This document shows positions 46,268 to 58,846 of a stretch of 64,000 bases of DNA, piece by piece. The translations under genes and the position numbers were made by a program. Position 1 is the first letter of the stretch. The number at the start of each line of letters is the position of its first letter. The notes beneath the pieces were generated by a model. That model saw only the letters and a program-made list of their open reading frames with translations, did not search any database and had not been told where the DNA came from. This DNA is from Neurospora crassa OR74A. Taxonomy: Eukaryota; Ascomycota; Sordariomycetes; Sordariales; Sordariaceae. The stretch lies in contig NC_026501.1 in NCBI RefSeq assembly GCF_000182925.2, positions 7,171,917 through 7,235,916 on the forward strand, read 5' to 3'.

Positions 46268-47475
46268 TTACACAAACGGCGCATCTCTCCTCAACCTGTA
46301 CTCTCCGCTTCCCTGCCAGACGACTTCATAGCCCAGCGTGCCTTCTATAATCGCCAACACCATCGGCATCGTTACTGACAAAGGCCTCCTTTCCCCCCTT
46401 TTTTCGACGACCTTCATGATTGTCAGCGTAGTCAACGCTCCATTTGCCGCTCTGTCAATGGTCGGCGGCGCATCCTTGCTCTCCATGACGACGTCTGGGG
46501 TCCATTTGCTGATGTATTTGTCAATGAGCTTCAGCGAAGCGCCGTGGCTACCATGAATGCTGATCCAACCAGGCCTTGACCCATCGTGGATGGTGATATG
46601 GTAGGGCGGGTTCGAGCAGATTTCGGAGAGCGGCGGGAGGGAAGCGACAGTAGGAAAGCTCGCTGGTTTTGGCTTGGTAGAAGACGCAGACGAGGTCGTG
46701 GTCGTCTTCGCGTTCGCGACATTCGGCTGTGTTTTACAAGCAGCGGCCGGAGCAGCTCCAGCCGCAGTGCTTGATCTTTCTTCTCCCGACTTCTCGTCCC
46801 TCACACTCAACTGCTTCAATGACTCCGTCGCTGTTCCCGTCCACGCTTCCTTTCCCAGCTCGGGGTTCGAGTCCTCCTTATCATTTGCAGTCGTCACGAA
46901 GCACGACAACAATTCCTTTTGGAACTCTTCGCGAATCACACTCTCTCCCCTTTTTAACGCCCTCCTCACAAATAGAAAATGCTTCGGCAAGTGCACGAGG
47001 AAACCATTTCTCTCATCCGACCAACTCGTACCCAACTGAGTTTTCTCCCACACGTCCAACATGACCCTCAGTTGTCCATTGGCTTTGACCAGACGGGTGA
47101 GAAGCCGAGTCAACCAATCATCGTTATCCGGGTGATCAAGAATCGATTGCAGCTCAACGCACCATAATTGCATAATGTCACTGGCTGCTTCGACGAGTGT
47201 AGGTTGTAGTTGTTCGCCGAACTCGTCCAGCAGACGCTGCCAGTCGGCTTCAATGATTACTTTGTGTCCGAGGACTCGGCTGAGCTCGGAAACTCGTTTA
47301 TGGAGAACCGAGTATTCGTCGAGGAACCAGGTGGTGATCTCGTCGGCGATGGAAGGGGGGTAATAAGGAGGCCTTGACGCAGGTTTGTTAGCTGAAAATT
47401 CCAGTACGTTTTCCTAATCAATTGATTCATGCTTGTCTCTACTCACGGATCTGCGGTAGACTTGAGGTTTGTCAT
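46268..47475 (-). CDS. Conserved-looking protein of unknown function, 377 aa
   Basis: Two exons, 47475-47447 and 47372-46268, joined through donor GTGAGT and acceptor AAG, with a CTAAC branch. The protein begins MTNLKSTADPPPYYPPSIADE. The first 170 residues are helical and charged (FLDEYSVLHKRVSELSRVLGHK, LLTRLVKANGQLRVMLDVWEK). A low-complexity Ala/Ser/Thr/Lys linker follows (about 190-240). The C-terminal 130 residues form a second compact segment (PPYHITIHDGSRPGW, SVTMPMVLAIIEGTLGYEVVW, EYRLRRDAPFV). I recognise no named domain. No transmembrane segment or signal peptide is seen. Clean splice signals and codon use support a real gene. Confidence 0.75.
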
Positions 47476-48610
47476 GTTGTCTGAGTTTTTATGTTCTTGT
47501 CAAGAAGAAAGGCGAACTTCGAAATGCGTTTGATGCCCAGAAAATTGAATCCGTCAGAACCATGAAAGCGCAATGAAGACTGGAACAAACGGTCGGATGA
47601 GGGGGTCGAGTAGGAAGAAAATGATTCAGATCTTAAATCCAAGGCGAAGGCGTAAAGGCACCGTACCTAACCAACGAACACTGCCACATTGCAATATGCA
47701 GCTACTCTCAACAGCTAACCCCGCCTTTTCGTCACCCTGCCCCGTATGCCGGTTTCCCACGCATCGATGCATGAGGGAAAGTTGTTGGGTGATGAGGAAA
47801 AGCCAAGTGCTACTGTCATGCATCAAAATGTCGTTGTTGTCAACAACCATTGGGCGATTGTCGGAAACGGTAGCCAGCAACTGTCCATTTGGTAGTAGGC
47901 AGCAAGACCACCACGGAATACCCCCATACTTCTGAGGCCACACCCCCAGCTTGAAGTGTTTTGTTCTTTTGGAGCATGACCAATAGCTGGTTATGACAGT
48001 GGTCAGGTCAAGCGCAGACTCAAGCGAAAACCGACCTCAGGATGTTCTGACATCTGAGGATCGTAGAGAGACACTCACGCCAGGAAGATGAGTTCATTTG
48101 GCCCCATTTTTGATGCTGTCGTTGCGACCGAAGCTTAGTGATTTTGGAAATGGGACCCTTCTAGGTGTCTTTCCGAAGTCGTGGTGAATACCAAGTGGAC
48201 TCTTGCCAGCTATCGTTTTCGGGAAATCGTATCGTACACGACACAGGAATACCACTGACAAGCATTGAAATAAATGTTCGCGTCAAGTTTTCGTGTTACC
48301 ATTAATTGAATCATCGAGCTTTCAGCAGATATCCCCAGGTTTTGACCCCCAAACGTCTGTCAACCACCCATTAGTCGAACAGACTCATTATCAGCCACCC
48401 GTCACTACTCAGCAGTCTGCAACTGCCCGTTCCCGCTTCCAGATCCGCATCCGTATCCGTCATCCGTATCCGTCATCCGTCCCGTCTCGTCATTAACGCC
48501 GTTGCCGTGATTGAAAGGCCGTTACCATCCTCCTCCTTCTTTATCCTTATTCGTCCACACACCCCTCGTTCGCAACATGTTATCCCCGTATCGGCGGCGG
48601 CGTCCTATCC
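47476..48610. other. Intergenic region
   Basis: Upstream of the 377-aa protein gene and downstream of the secreted protein gene. No supported gene. A 13-bp unit CCGTATCCGTCAT occurs twice in tandem at 48451-48476. Confidence 0.5.
48451..48480. repeat. Short tandem repeat, 13-bp unit
   Basis: CCGTATCCGTCAT twice, then CCGT. Probably a local slippage product. Confidence 0.8.
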
Positions 48611-49471
48611 TTACGCAAACACCTGAAGCTCCGACGGCGCAAACGAGAACTCGGACAGAGTGCAAGCCTGGACGTTCCAGTAGTACGTATCGCCATTCTT
48701 CCACTCGGCGGGAGGCGTCTGGTGCTCTTCGAAGGTGCAGTTGGGCGTCTGCGCGGCAGAAGTGCCGTTGGCCGAGAATATGGCCCTGGGGAGTTCGTCG
48801 ATGTTATTAGCTCAGACATCATTCTAGTAATTCCAGTCTGGGGAGCTGGCTGGCAGCAGAAAGAGAGAGGGAGCTGCTAGAACTTACATGTTCGCCGCCG
48901 GCCCCTCTAAATCATCACACTCCCAAGTCTGCCTCACCTCCACACTCTGACTACTCTTCCAATACCGAAACTGCGTCCGGGACTGTCCTCCCTCAGCCAA
49001 CACTCTTTCCCCCTTTCCCCCCACACTTGCACCCAAAGTCGAGTTCACCACAGTCGTACAATCATATACCCTCTGCCCATAAAACGGATCCGAGAAATCA
49101 CTGCTATAAGCATCGCAGAACACATTCAGCTCCGGCAACGCGTTACTAGTCAGATTAAACCGGACCGTGGCGCCGTTGATGCGGTGCGAGGGCGTGGTGT
49201 AGGTCAGAGAGGAGGAGTAGTGAAAGTCGGACACGGTCCATTGGAATCCGTGGAGAGAGGTGTTGGTACAGCCTGCGGGGAGGTTGTCGTTGGTGGAAAA
49301 GGAGGAGGCGGTCATGGCGTGATTTGAGTTGGAGTTGGGGGACTGCTGGATTGAGACGACGGGACCGGATGCCGATGAAGCAGGAACGGGGGAGGCGGCC
49401 ACTGAGCGGGAGAGGAGGAGGAAGAGGCCAGTGAGGAGGAGTCCCGAGCGATTGCTGGTTTTGTTCGTCAT
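48611..49471 (-). CDS. Small secreted Cys-containing protein
   Basis: Two exons, 49471-48888 and 48785-48611, giving 252 aa. Donor GTAAGT and acceptor CCCCAG join AANM to AIFSANGT. Residues 1-26 form a clear signal peptide (hydrophobic GLLLTGLFLLL, cleavage expected after VAA). The mature part has six cysteines (AGCTN, VFCDA, YDCTT, WECDD, PNCTF, QACTL), consistent with three disulfides, and several NxS/T sites. I do not recognise a catalytic family. The size, even cysteine number and beta-like hydrophobic alternation suit a secreted cell-wall or effector-like protein. A TATA box sits about 190 nt upstream. Confidence 0.85.
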
Positions 49472-51536
49472 GTTGGGAGCTTGGGGTGGGCTGTTTGAGG
49501 TTGATGGAAGGTAAGATGATGCTGAAGATGGTAAGTAAACTGGACTGAAAAGCCGTATACTACCTGAGGTAGGCAGGCAGGGGACCTGGGTGTTGCTCTG
49601 CGCTTGTGGGATTCAAAGTACTTCTGATTCCGTCAGGGTGGGAAGCAGCGAAACAGCTTATATATACCCATCACCAAATAGAAGAGTCCAGTTGGTTCGA
49701 TCGTATCCCACCAAAGACGTATTTCAGTTCGGACTTCTGAGGTCAGATCAATTGCTTTCACCTGATCTCGATTTCTCTGTTTCCCACACTGCACCTTAAA
49801 ACCGTCAGCTCGATCCCAACACGTAAGATAAAAGACTACAAAACGCGGCAGAGTGCGGATGTGCCGTCTAGCGGGGTAGTTTCCATGGATGAGCCGAACA
49901 GTGAGGCAAGCACGATATGATCGCGCTGAGGACAGGGAACTGCGGCAGGGATAACCAACAACCCAACAACAACTGAACCAGAAACTAGACTAGAATGAAC
50001 CCGTACATACTACATTGGACTAACAAATCTCGTATTCCCGTACAGTCAAGTAAGACAACTAACAGTCTTTCTGGGCGTGTCGTGATCTTAGCGTTATTCT
50101 CGTGGAAGTCACGTTCCGCTTTATACGACCCTAGGTAGAGGTAGTTGGTTGAAGGTTTGGTTTGGTTTGGTTTTGGCCGGTTCGTTGTTTCCTCGTTACT
50201 AGTGGTGTTTTGATTACCTACTTGGAAAGGAAAAGAGAAGAGGCTCGAGTAACGTTATCATTTGGGGAAGGGACGGATGTCATTTGTGTACCGTGCCTCA
50301 ACTTAAGGCAACATGACGAGATCATAGTGCCATTGTTGTTCGGTTAGTTTAGTTCCGTTATGGTAGCAGGCGCGCCTTCCACTTCCTTTTGACGACGACA
50401 TGTACCTGAGGATGAGTGGAATGTACAGTACTGTACCCTCATTCAAACTTTCTTCAGTTCATGTTACACCGTCCACTCTCTGTGAACGTTCATCACGGCC
50501 TGACGACGGGAGTGACAATGGAAAGGGTACCTACGTTTGTGACAGCTGATGTGAACGAACCCTTCAAATGGCAAATCATCTCCCGTGTTACCAGCACGTC
50601 AGAATCTTGATTCATTTCCTTTCTTTCTTTCCAAATTTTTGTTTGATGGTAAACACGAATATCTTGGTGCTGTCGCTTGAGTGGCCCAAAAACAAAGCCA
50701 TCTTCTTCTCGTACACACATCATCTTCAAGATAAAGATCAGCGGGTGGCATGCGTGACCATTGTTCATGTTTCTGCCAGTTCGTTAAACCGCCTACGTAA
50801 TAAGATGAGTTAATTGGGGATTACTGGATGGCAACGCGGCGGATAGTACCAGTAGTAATGTACTCTTGGTATTTGAGTGATCCTTCTTCATTGTCGGGAC
50901 ACACAAAGCTCGCCCAACCTAAAGAAGCTCGTAGGCGGGGCTCTTACTGTATCAGTCAGTTAACAAGTTGAAGCGTCCACTGTTGAGCCTGATCATGCAT
51001 AAAATTAGGCAATAACTTTTCACCTTTGAACTGGTCATTGACCGGATTCTACATATCCGGTTCATGTGATCACCGCGAATCAGAACGTGATCAGCGGAAA
51101 ATAGAAACACTAGATCCGGTCCGGTCCCGAAAGATAAGACAAGAGTGATTGACAGTGTATAACAAGCATGAGACCTGAGGCCTGAATGAACCCATCCATG
51201 TGTCGAATGTCTCACGAGACGTGGGCCCGATTTAGGCTTCGTACTAGGAGAGCAAAAATCCCGAACATGTATTTCTATCATCAGATGGTAATCCATGTTC
51301 CATTTACAGATCTCAGTCCTGTACTCTATTCAAAAACACCCTTCATAACGGATGCTTTCAAGGTAATAACAGTAGGTAACACGGCTTGATGGAAGCCTTG
51401 GTTTTCCCTAACCCAGTCCAATGCTGATCATAACACATCATAGTATCGTCGTCGACGGTCATACATTAAGTTCTATTTCCCCTCCAGAAACATGCCCGCT
51501 CCCTGTCTTCACCCCTAACCCTCGCGCATCATTTCA
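49472..51536. other. Intergenic region
   Basis: About 2 kb holding the promoter of the secreted protein gene and the 3' flank of mst-1. No supported gene. A (GGTTT)n-like run lies at 50155-50176. Confidence 0.5.
49659..49667 (-). promoter_or_regulatory. TATA box of the secreted protein gene
   Basis: Minus-strand TATATATAA (followed by GC) lies 188 nt before the ATG at 49471, a strong match to the TATA consensus. Confidence 0.6.
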
Positions 51537-54185
51537 CTAACCACCATGCCCATCCTCCCCCAAAACATCAAGCGGCTCGACCCTCACCAAGATCTCCTCC
51601 AACAGTCCCTCCAGAAACCCACCCACATCCTTGCCCATCCCCACCGGCTCCGCCTTGTCGTAGTGGTCGATCTCCTTGCACACATGTGCCAGCTTATACA
51701 CCAACTTGCGTATCTTCTCGTTGGCTGCCTCAGCACGCTGCTGCTTCGGAGTAGGCGGGGCTGGAGCATACCCCGGTTCCGGCCGGTACGTCTGCTGCAG
51801 CATGATTTGTCGGCGTTTGAGCGCCTCCTCTAGTGCAGGGAAAATCACGTCGTTAAGGGCGTCCAACTCGCCGCTGGGACTCGGCGGATCAGGCGAAGGA
51901 AACGCCAGTGATGTTGATGACGAGGACGGTGTACTGGCTCCGCCATGGTTGGATGAGGTGGAGACTATGCGGCTCCCTGATGGCGACGAGCGTGGCATCT
52001 CCTTTGATGTTAGGGGGCTCAGCCCTTGACTCTGATGGTAGCTTGACCTCTTAGGTTGATACTGTCCAGAGGACTGCTGATACTGTGAATCTCGTCGTTG
52101 ATGCTGTTGTTGTTGCTGCTGCTGTTGGTACAATGACTCGCGCGAAGGTTGATGATAGAGCATTGTAGGTTGTGACTGCTGTCTCTGATGTTGTTGGTAC
52201 ACTTGCTCGCGCGATGGTTGGTGATTTAGCTGACGCTGTTGCTGCTGTGGTTGCTGCTGCTGTTGCTGCCGGTAAAGTGATTCACGCGAAGGTTGATGGT
52301 AGAGGGGAGGCTGTTGCTGCTGCTGGAAAGGTTTGCTGGTGTTTGGTGCTTGCTGACTTGTTTGCTGGTTGGTAAGCTTTTGAGGGGATTGTTGCTGTTG
52401 CTGTTGTCCTCCTCTGTATGGGGGAATCTCGGGCAACTTCATGGGTCCAGCAGCCGTTCTTGACGATGAAGACGTAGCTTGTTGGCTGTACTGTGATGGA
52501 GAGAATGCTGATTGTGGCTGTGTGCTGTTCTGGATAGCCGGTCCGAGGTTCATACCCCCGATATCCCGTCGTAACTGTTCCTGAAGCACACGATCGTAAT
52601 CTGGAGAACTGCCTAATGGTGTGTGTGCGACCGGCCTGGCTAGTGATGTGCGGGGCGTTGCGGATTCCCTCGATTGATGCTGCTGTTGCTCTAGTTGTTG
52701 TATCTGCTGCTTGACAGGCGAACTAGGCACAAGGACTCTGGTCGGAGGCGGCGGCATCGCTGTGCTCGGCGTTCCTACAGGTTTCCTCGCAGGGGATGCT
52801 TGCCTCGCGGTGCCCGTCCCACTGGTGTCAACTGCAAGTTTGGATGTCGTCTGGCTAGATTCTCTCCTCCAGTCGTCCCGGTTATCCGCGCTCTCATTAG
52901 CTCTCGAAGATCTCGCATTGAGTGTCGACTCGTCCATCGGGTTCAACATGCCGGGCCTGTGAACAACACCGCCGCGGTCACTAACCAGCCGCACTGTGCC
53001 AAAGTCCCACATGTCCTCATTGATATGCTTCCGTTGCTCAACATAGTTGTTCTCCTCGGGCTCATGGTACTCTTCGTCATCTTGCTTGTGCGTAGCTGCC
53101 CACCGGTTGTAACGCTCAATGAGCTCCGTCAGATAGCTCGTCTTCTTTGCCCGCCGAATGAAGGGATGCTTGAGAAGTTCTCTTGCCGTTGGCCTTTCCT
53201 TGGGGTCACGCTGCAAGCACAACTCGATGAAGTCCTTGAATCCCTTGCTGAAGTTGCCTTCCAGGCGTGGGGGCGGGTTCTTGGGAATCAGAAAGAGCAC
53301 CTTCATGGGATGGATATCGGCATAGGGTGGCTCTCCTTTGGCGAGCTCAAGGGCCGTGATACCCAACGACCAGATGTCAGCCTTGTGATCGTAGCCGCTT
53401 TGCTTGATTACCTCGGGGGCCATCCAGAATGGGGTGCCGACAAATGTGTTTTTCTTGGTCATGGTCGCGGATAGCTGACCGGAAACACCAAAATCAGCTA
53501 GCTTGACCTGGCCATTGGCAGCAAGGAGGATGTTGGCAGCTACTAGCGGTTAGCACAAGCTGTTTAACGGGACATGTGCATTTGCCAGTTGCTGTCCCTT
53601 ACCTTTGACATCGCGGTGTAGCTTCTTGTCTTGGTGTAAATAGTCCAGTCCCAGCAGCAGTTCACGAACGATGATGGCGATGTAGTCTTCCCCAATCAGA
53701 CCGGGCTTCATCAAATCGGCACAGCTGCCCCCCGAGCAAAACTCCATGACGATCCATAGCTCGGCGCCTTTGGCGTAAGAACCATAGTATTTGGTAACGT
53801 AGGGCGACTGTAGCTCGGAAAGGATGGCGATCTCCTGGATAATGTCTTCTACTTCGTCCTCGGCGCTTTCAATGTCGATAACCTTGATAGCTACTGCCTG
53901 GCCACTCCGTTTGTCGACACTGGGTTTTGAGTAGAGAGATTAGTATGCGGCGCTGCGAGAGCATGGGGGGAGAGACATGGGATAGGTAGGGTACCCTTTG
54001 AAGACCTTGCCGAAACTACCTCCACCTGCAAATCACGGTCTACTGGTCAGCAACCGCCGCTTGAATGGCGCCGAGGGCCATGGGCGTATTGGACGCTCGG
54101 TGAACCAACCTATACAAAATTCCTTGGTGTATAGGAGTTCGGGGTCCACAGATCCCTCGTGCTCGTCATGATCGCGGTCGGCCAT
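51537..54185 (-). CDS. mst-1: STE20/germinal-centre-type Ser/Thr kinase MST-1
   Basis: Four exons: 54185-54110, 54025-53995, 53919-53603 and 53539-51537, giving 808 aa. All junctions keep frame, and exon 2 is only 31 nt. The N-terminal kinase domain (about 22-275) is complete: GGGSFGKVF (26-34), Lys48 in AVAIKV, HRDVKAANIL (138-147), DFG (157-159), the STE20 segment [11 protein letters not shown] and an HPFIRRAKK end. A Ser/Thr-rich linker and a Gln-rich region (about 510-640, including [10 protein letters not shown]-type repeats) follow. Near the C-terminus is a helical domain (about 700-800: [20 protein letters not shown], then [19 protein letters not shown]). In Neurospora, mst-1 is a germinal-centre kinase working with the septation and morphogenesis NDR kinase networks. 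The symbol rests on the kinase type plus remembered linkage to tyrosinase. Confidence 0.93.
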
Positions 54186-55981
54186 GGCGTACGTAACTTG
54201 AGTCGTGCGAAGGGGCGAGGTGGTTCTATTTCAGACGGCAGTGCAGGCGAACGAGGGTCGCATGGGTTGGTTGATTTGCCTGGGACACAACAGTGCGCCA
54301 ATCGGGTCGGATCTCGTCGTAGGATGTCGCTCGAAGGTCGCAAAGGATTATTGTAGTGGGCAAGATGCGCGACGAGAAGCACTGCACAAGTCGTAGGGCT
54401 ACGAGGCAGGAGAGGGCGATCAAGGGCGGGAGCGAACGGTGACTAGGATGATGCTCTGGTCTGTTGTCGGTGCAGCCGGGACACGGGGGACTGAGCAAGG
54501 GGAAGCTCGAACAATTGGCGGGACCAGGTCAGCCCCGATGACCGCCTGAGTTCCAAGGACGACTCGGAGTGTCGCGAAGCGGGCAGTCTGGGGATTTCAG
54601 TTACGCGAGGAGTCGGTCGGACGCTGGAGGGAAAGAATACTGGAGGTTGGAGGGCGCAGGCGCAAAAATGGGAGAAAGGTCAATCAGAATGAAGGAATGG
54701 GGACTTTGGAAGGAGGTGTCCGATGTTTACTCTACACTCTGGAAGTTGAATGGAGGCAGGGGACGGACCCGCGAAGGTTACCTAAGAAATGGCGATCCCG
54801 CCCAGCCCGCTCCATGCAGTGTTTGGGAGAATGGATCCCTCCCCGCGCGCACTGTGTTCAGCGCCGAGTGTCTCACCAACAGAAGTAAGTACCTGTAGGG
54901 CGGTACGTAGCTCACGAATCAACAACCGGGGAAGGAACCAAGCCAAGATGCTCGATTTCCTTCATACAAATTACACAGACGGAGCATTCCTCCCATTCGT
55001 CAATCGACTGGACGATCAGGAACGCGCAGAAATCTCTTGGGAACGGGGAGAGGGAGGGCCGCCAGATAGTGTAGTGTACCTATGTACAAAACACCCAAGC
55101 AACATATGTATAGGTATGAAGTTCTGCGATCCTGGCCGAGGAGCGGAATCTCATTCGTAGGCTCGTAGGGCAGGCCTGTCAGCACCACCGCTTGAGCTAT
55201 TCGCATGCTGTGGCATCATGAGTCAAAATCTACAAAATCCAAGTTCGCGTATTCCAAGGCCGATCTATTCTTTCTCGTGTTCTTTCTCAGTTCTATCTTT
55301 TGTAGGCCGCAACATGTAGGACATGAGGAGGTGGAGGTTAAGGAACGTGCAAAACATTCACATGCGGGGGTCAACGACATGCATGCACTAACAATTACAT
55401 ATCAGAGCGGTGCCCTGCCCTGCAGCAGTGACACTTGGTCGCACGCTTGCAGCTTTGACCTTGCCTACCCGTGTGGTTTTTGTGGGGTAACCGTGCACGC
55501 CGGCGCATTCCTCACCACCATCGATGGGGCAGCCACCACAGCAGATGCTGCATGACTAGTGGTGATGGATAACCTCTGCTAATAGTAGGGGCCTTTTGGG
55601 CAGAAGAAGTGGTACCTTGAGTCATCTATCGTTTTGCGTGTACCCTAGATATGCGTTTAACCACGCTATAAGAGGGGTGATCAAAGCAGAAAGATATAGA
55701 AAGCTAATGTTATGACCCATGATGCGCCTTGTTCCCTTCTTCTGTCCTCTTCCTGTTCTCTTCAGCTGTGAAACGTCTGCTTTATCCTCCCAATCGTATA
55801 CCTTCCAAATGTCCTCCCTGTGACGCCAATTCCCCGCTGTGCGGAAAAACAAAACGATATATCCTTCCTTGTACTGTGAAAAGGTATAATAACCCGTCTG
55901 GAAATAAAGCCAGCTCTAATCATCCAGCCACCCGGGCCTGCCCATCTTCTGCGTGAGTTCGTCAACAGGCTGATGGCTATC
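54186..55981. other. Intergenic region
   Basis: About 1.8 kb between the mst-1 start and the UBX gene stop. No supported gene. The first 500 nt are presumably the mst-1 promoter and 5' UTR. Confidence 0.5.
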
Positions 55982-57734
55982 CTATTCCTCAATGAACTCA
56001 ACCATGACAGTGCCATTGGCCAGACCGGCCTCCCTGATCGTTTCATCGATAACATCAAGCAGGTTGACGCCTCCAGGCATAGACTTGAGCTCAAACTCAA
56101 GTCCCTCTTTGCCCGGCAGGGGCTCGGCCTTAAGCCACTCGTAGATACGGCGAACGGGTTCGTCAAGTCTGAATCGGCGAATGATGCGCTGCGGGGGGTT
56201 GCGGACCTGCAGTCTCGTCACAGTGGCGGGGTCGATGGGGGGCTCGACATGCGGTCGGTCCGAGGCGATCTGAGCAAAAACGGAGTTCTCGGTGGAGGGA
56301 GCCTCAGGTTCAGGCTCGGGAGCCGCCTGAGCGGGCTCTTCATCGGCTCGCTCCTTGCCCTTGGTGGAGTCTGTCGGCCTGGTAAGCGCATCAGGGTCGT
56401 GGACCTTGGGCGCCGAAGAGCTGCCATTGCCTCCGTTCTCGAGGCTGTTGCGAAGTGCCATCTCAAGCATCTCTTCCTCCGTCATTCTGTCCACATCCAC
56501 CACCTGCTTGGGCTGCTTTGTCTTGAGGACGGGGTTCTTAGCGTGAGCCTCCAAACTGTACCTGTCCAGGAACTCGGCCAGCTGGGCATGGAACTCCAGC
56601 GGTTTGGGGAACGGAACGCCGCTCCACACCTTGACCTGCTCGCCTGTGCGAGGATCGATAATGGAAACGTGGGGATAGTTCTGAGGGTTTTCGTGTGTCT
56701 GGTTCGGGAAGTAAAACGAGATGTACTGCTCGGCTGAGCGGTCGGTCTTGTCGTACTGCAAGAAGACAAAGTTGTGCTTAACGAGCTCCTTGATCGGCTC
56801 ATCCTTCCAAATGTCTCGATTGAGGGCCTGGCAGTTGAAATCAGCCATATCCTGGAGATTAACCATGATCCACTTCTTCTCCTCCTTGCCCTCGTCACGC
56901 GCCTCATCCCAGGTAAGATGTGCCATCAACTCGTACGGGGGGCGGAAAAGCTCTGCCAGACGGCCAGCCCGCGTTGAGGCAGTTCCCGTCGGGGGAGAAA
57001 CCACACCGCCGGCAGCGGAGCCGGGAATGGGATCGGGAGGTTGATCCCAAACAGTGGGCTGTGCGAACGGGTTATGGGGTCGCCCTGCTGGAAGCGTGTT
57101 AGCATAACATGGAACAGTGCCTTGGAAATTGTGGAAACTTACCCCGAGCTTGCCTCACCCTCTGTTGTTCCAGCCGAAACTGCTCAAACATCTCGTCGTC
57201 GTCTCCGCCGAAACCTCCTGGAGCAACGAGAGTCTCTGTCGTTCGGGCCATGGGGGCACGAACGTCGTCCTCACCGCTTGGACCTCCAGCTCCGGATCCA
57301 CCACCGCCGTACATCTCTTCTTGTAGTCTCTTTGCCATGGCGGCATCCTCCTCCTCCTGGGCCCTCTGGGCAATGGTGGCCGCCCTCGTCGCCTCATCGC
57401 CCGAGTCGTCGAACTGTCCTAGGTCATCATCTTCCGTCATTTGGATATCATCGTCGTCGGAGTCGATGTGAATAACACCGGCTGCGTCCTCACGGCCGAC
57501 ATTGGGGCGGCTGGGCCGGCTTGACGAGCGAGGAGCGCCAGCAGATCGAGAAGCGGCAGCGGGAGCTGTCTCTGTCGCGGGGTTGGAAAGGGTACGTTGG
57601 AGCTCTTCGTCGGCAAACCAGAGCTGGATGGCTTGCTCCAGATCACCGCCGCACAGCTCCAGCATGCGCCTGGCAGCTGTGTCGTTGGCCCCGGTGATGC
57701 TCGCAAAGTTCGCGATAGATTCTGAATCAGCCAT
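55982..57734 (-). CDS. UBA-UAS-UBX protein (Ubx5/UBXN7-like p97 adaptor)
   Basis: Two exons, 57734-57143 and 57087-55982, giving 565 aa. The N-terminal UBA-like domain is ANFASITGANDTAARRML followed by GDLEQAIQLWF (about 9-40). An acidic linker (IDSDDDDIQMTEDDD) follows. A UAS thioredoxin-like domain covers about 240-370 (WIMVNLQDMADFNC, NFVFLQYDKTD, SIIDPRTGEQVKVWSG). A UIM-like helix EEEMLEMALRNSLE lies near 400, and a C-terminal UBX domain at about 485-565 (VTRLQVRNPPQRIIRRF). This order is that of human UBXN7 and yeast Ubx5, which link ubiquitylated substrates and cullin ligases to the Cdc48/p97 unfoldase. The exon 2 acceptor is a tandem CAGCAG, so 564-aa and 565-aa forms are possible. 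Confidence 0.94.
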
Positions 57735-58846
57735 CGTGAAGACCGTTGGTTGAGTGATGGCGTTCGAAGGGATGGTCGTAGAGAGTTGGGAGGAGGCCAG
57801 GGGGTCCCGTCAACAGGAGCTTCCCAAATCAACGAAATGCAGTACGCGAGAGCCCGGTGCCGGATCTTGAGTTGAGAGTTATCAGGAAGAGGGGACAAGA
57901 CGTTGGTCTCTGGCAGCTGGAGCTGATGCGAAACGGGAAGAAATGGGGAAAGGACTGAGTTGGAGGGCAGGCAGTCGAGGTCGGATGCGGGAAGGGGAAT
58001 CTCTCGATCTGCTTGTAATTTTGAGGATGCGCTATCGTAACGCGAAGCTGTGACTGCACCGACTACTGTTGTACAGCGCACGCGCAGTGACTTAAAGCTG
58101 GCGGAGAGGAGGGATGTTCGAGGCCACGGAGAGGTGGGGGTCCTGGTCGGGCTCGTTTGGCGGCGGGAGCTTGATGGTGCTTTCGGGTTCGAGGGCGTAG
58201 TTGATAGAAAAAGATATTGTGGCGAACTGATTTCTGGTAGCCGATTAATAATGGGGGATATTCCGCGGCAGTAAAGACAAGCGGTAGAAGAGTGAATGAA
58301 ACCTTTGCCGTCTTTAATTTCGAGAGGTCAAAAGTTGAATCCCGTCAATGGTTCTGCATTGGATCGATTTCCTAAGGCGCCCAAGCTAGTGACGCAAGAG
58401 GGACGCTGTCACACTGCCGCACTGAAGACCGGAGTCCGCTCGGCGGGCAGTCAGGCAGGCGTCTGGGCCTGTATAGAAGCTTCTCCCTGCTATCCCCCGG
58501 CTACTGTGCCTGCCGCCAATGGCCCTGGCCTTGGCAACTCTACACGAGTAATACGAGACGAGCACTACCTCTACACAGTAGGCTAGAATCTGGGGATGGG
58601 GGTTAGGGTTGTGCGTGAGACTCTGAACAACCAACCCTCAACCACAACAACCTGCATCAGGGGTTTAGAATTTGGGATTCAGAGATAGCGAGTGATCAAG
58701 GTTCGAGTTGCGGAGATGTAGAGAAGTTAAGTAATCTTGGACTTTCGAGCCTATGTTCCCATTATGATGTCTGCCATATACCGACAGTCCCTTCCTGCAT
58801 TTCGACTACGGATTTGACACTAGGGCGTTGTCACACACACAAAGTC
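57735..58846. other. Intergenic region
   Basis: Promoter of the UBX gene and 3' flank of ECM29. No supported gene. Confidence 0.55.
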
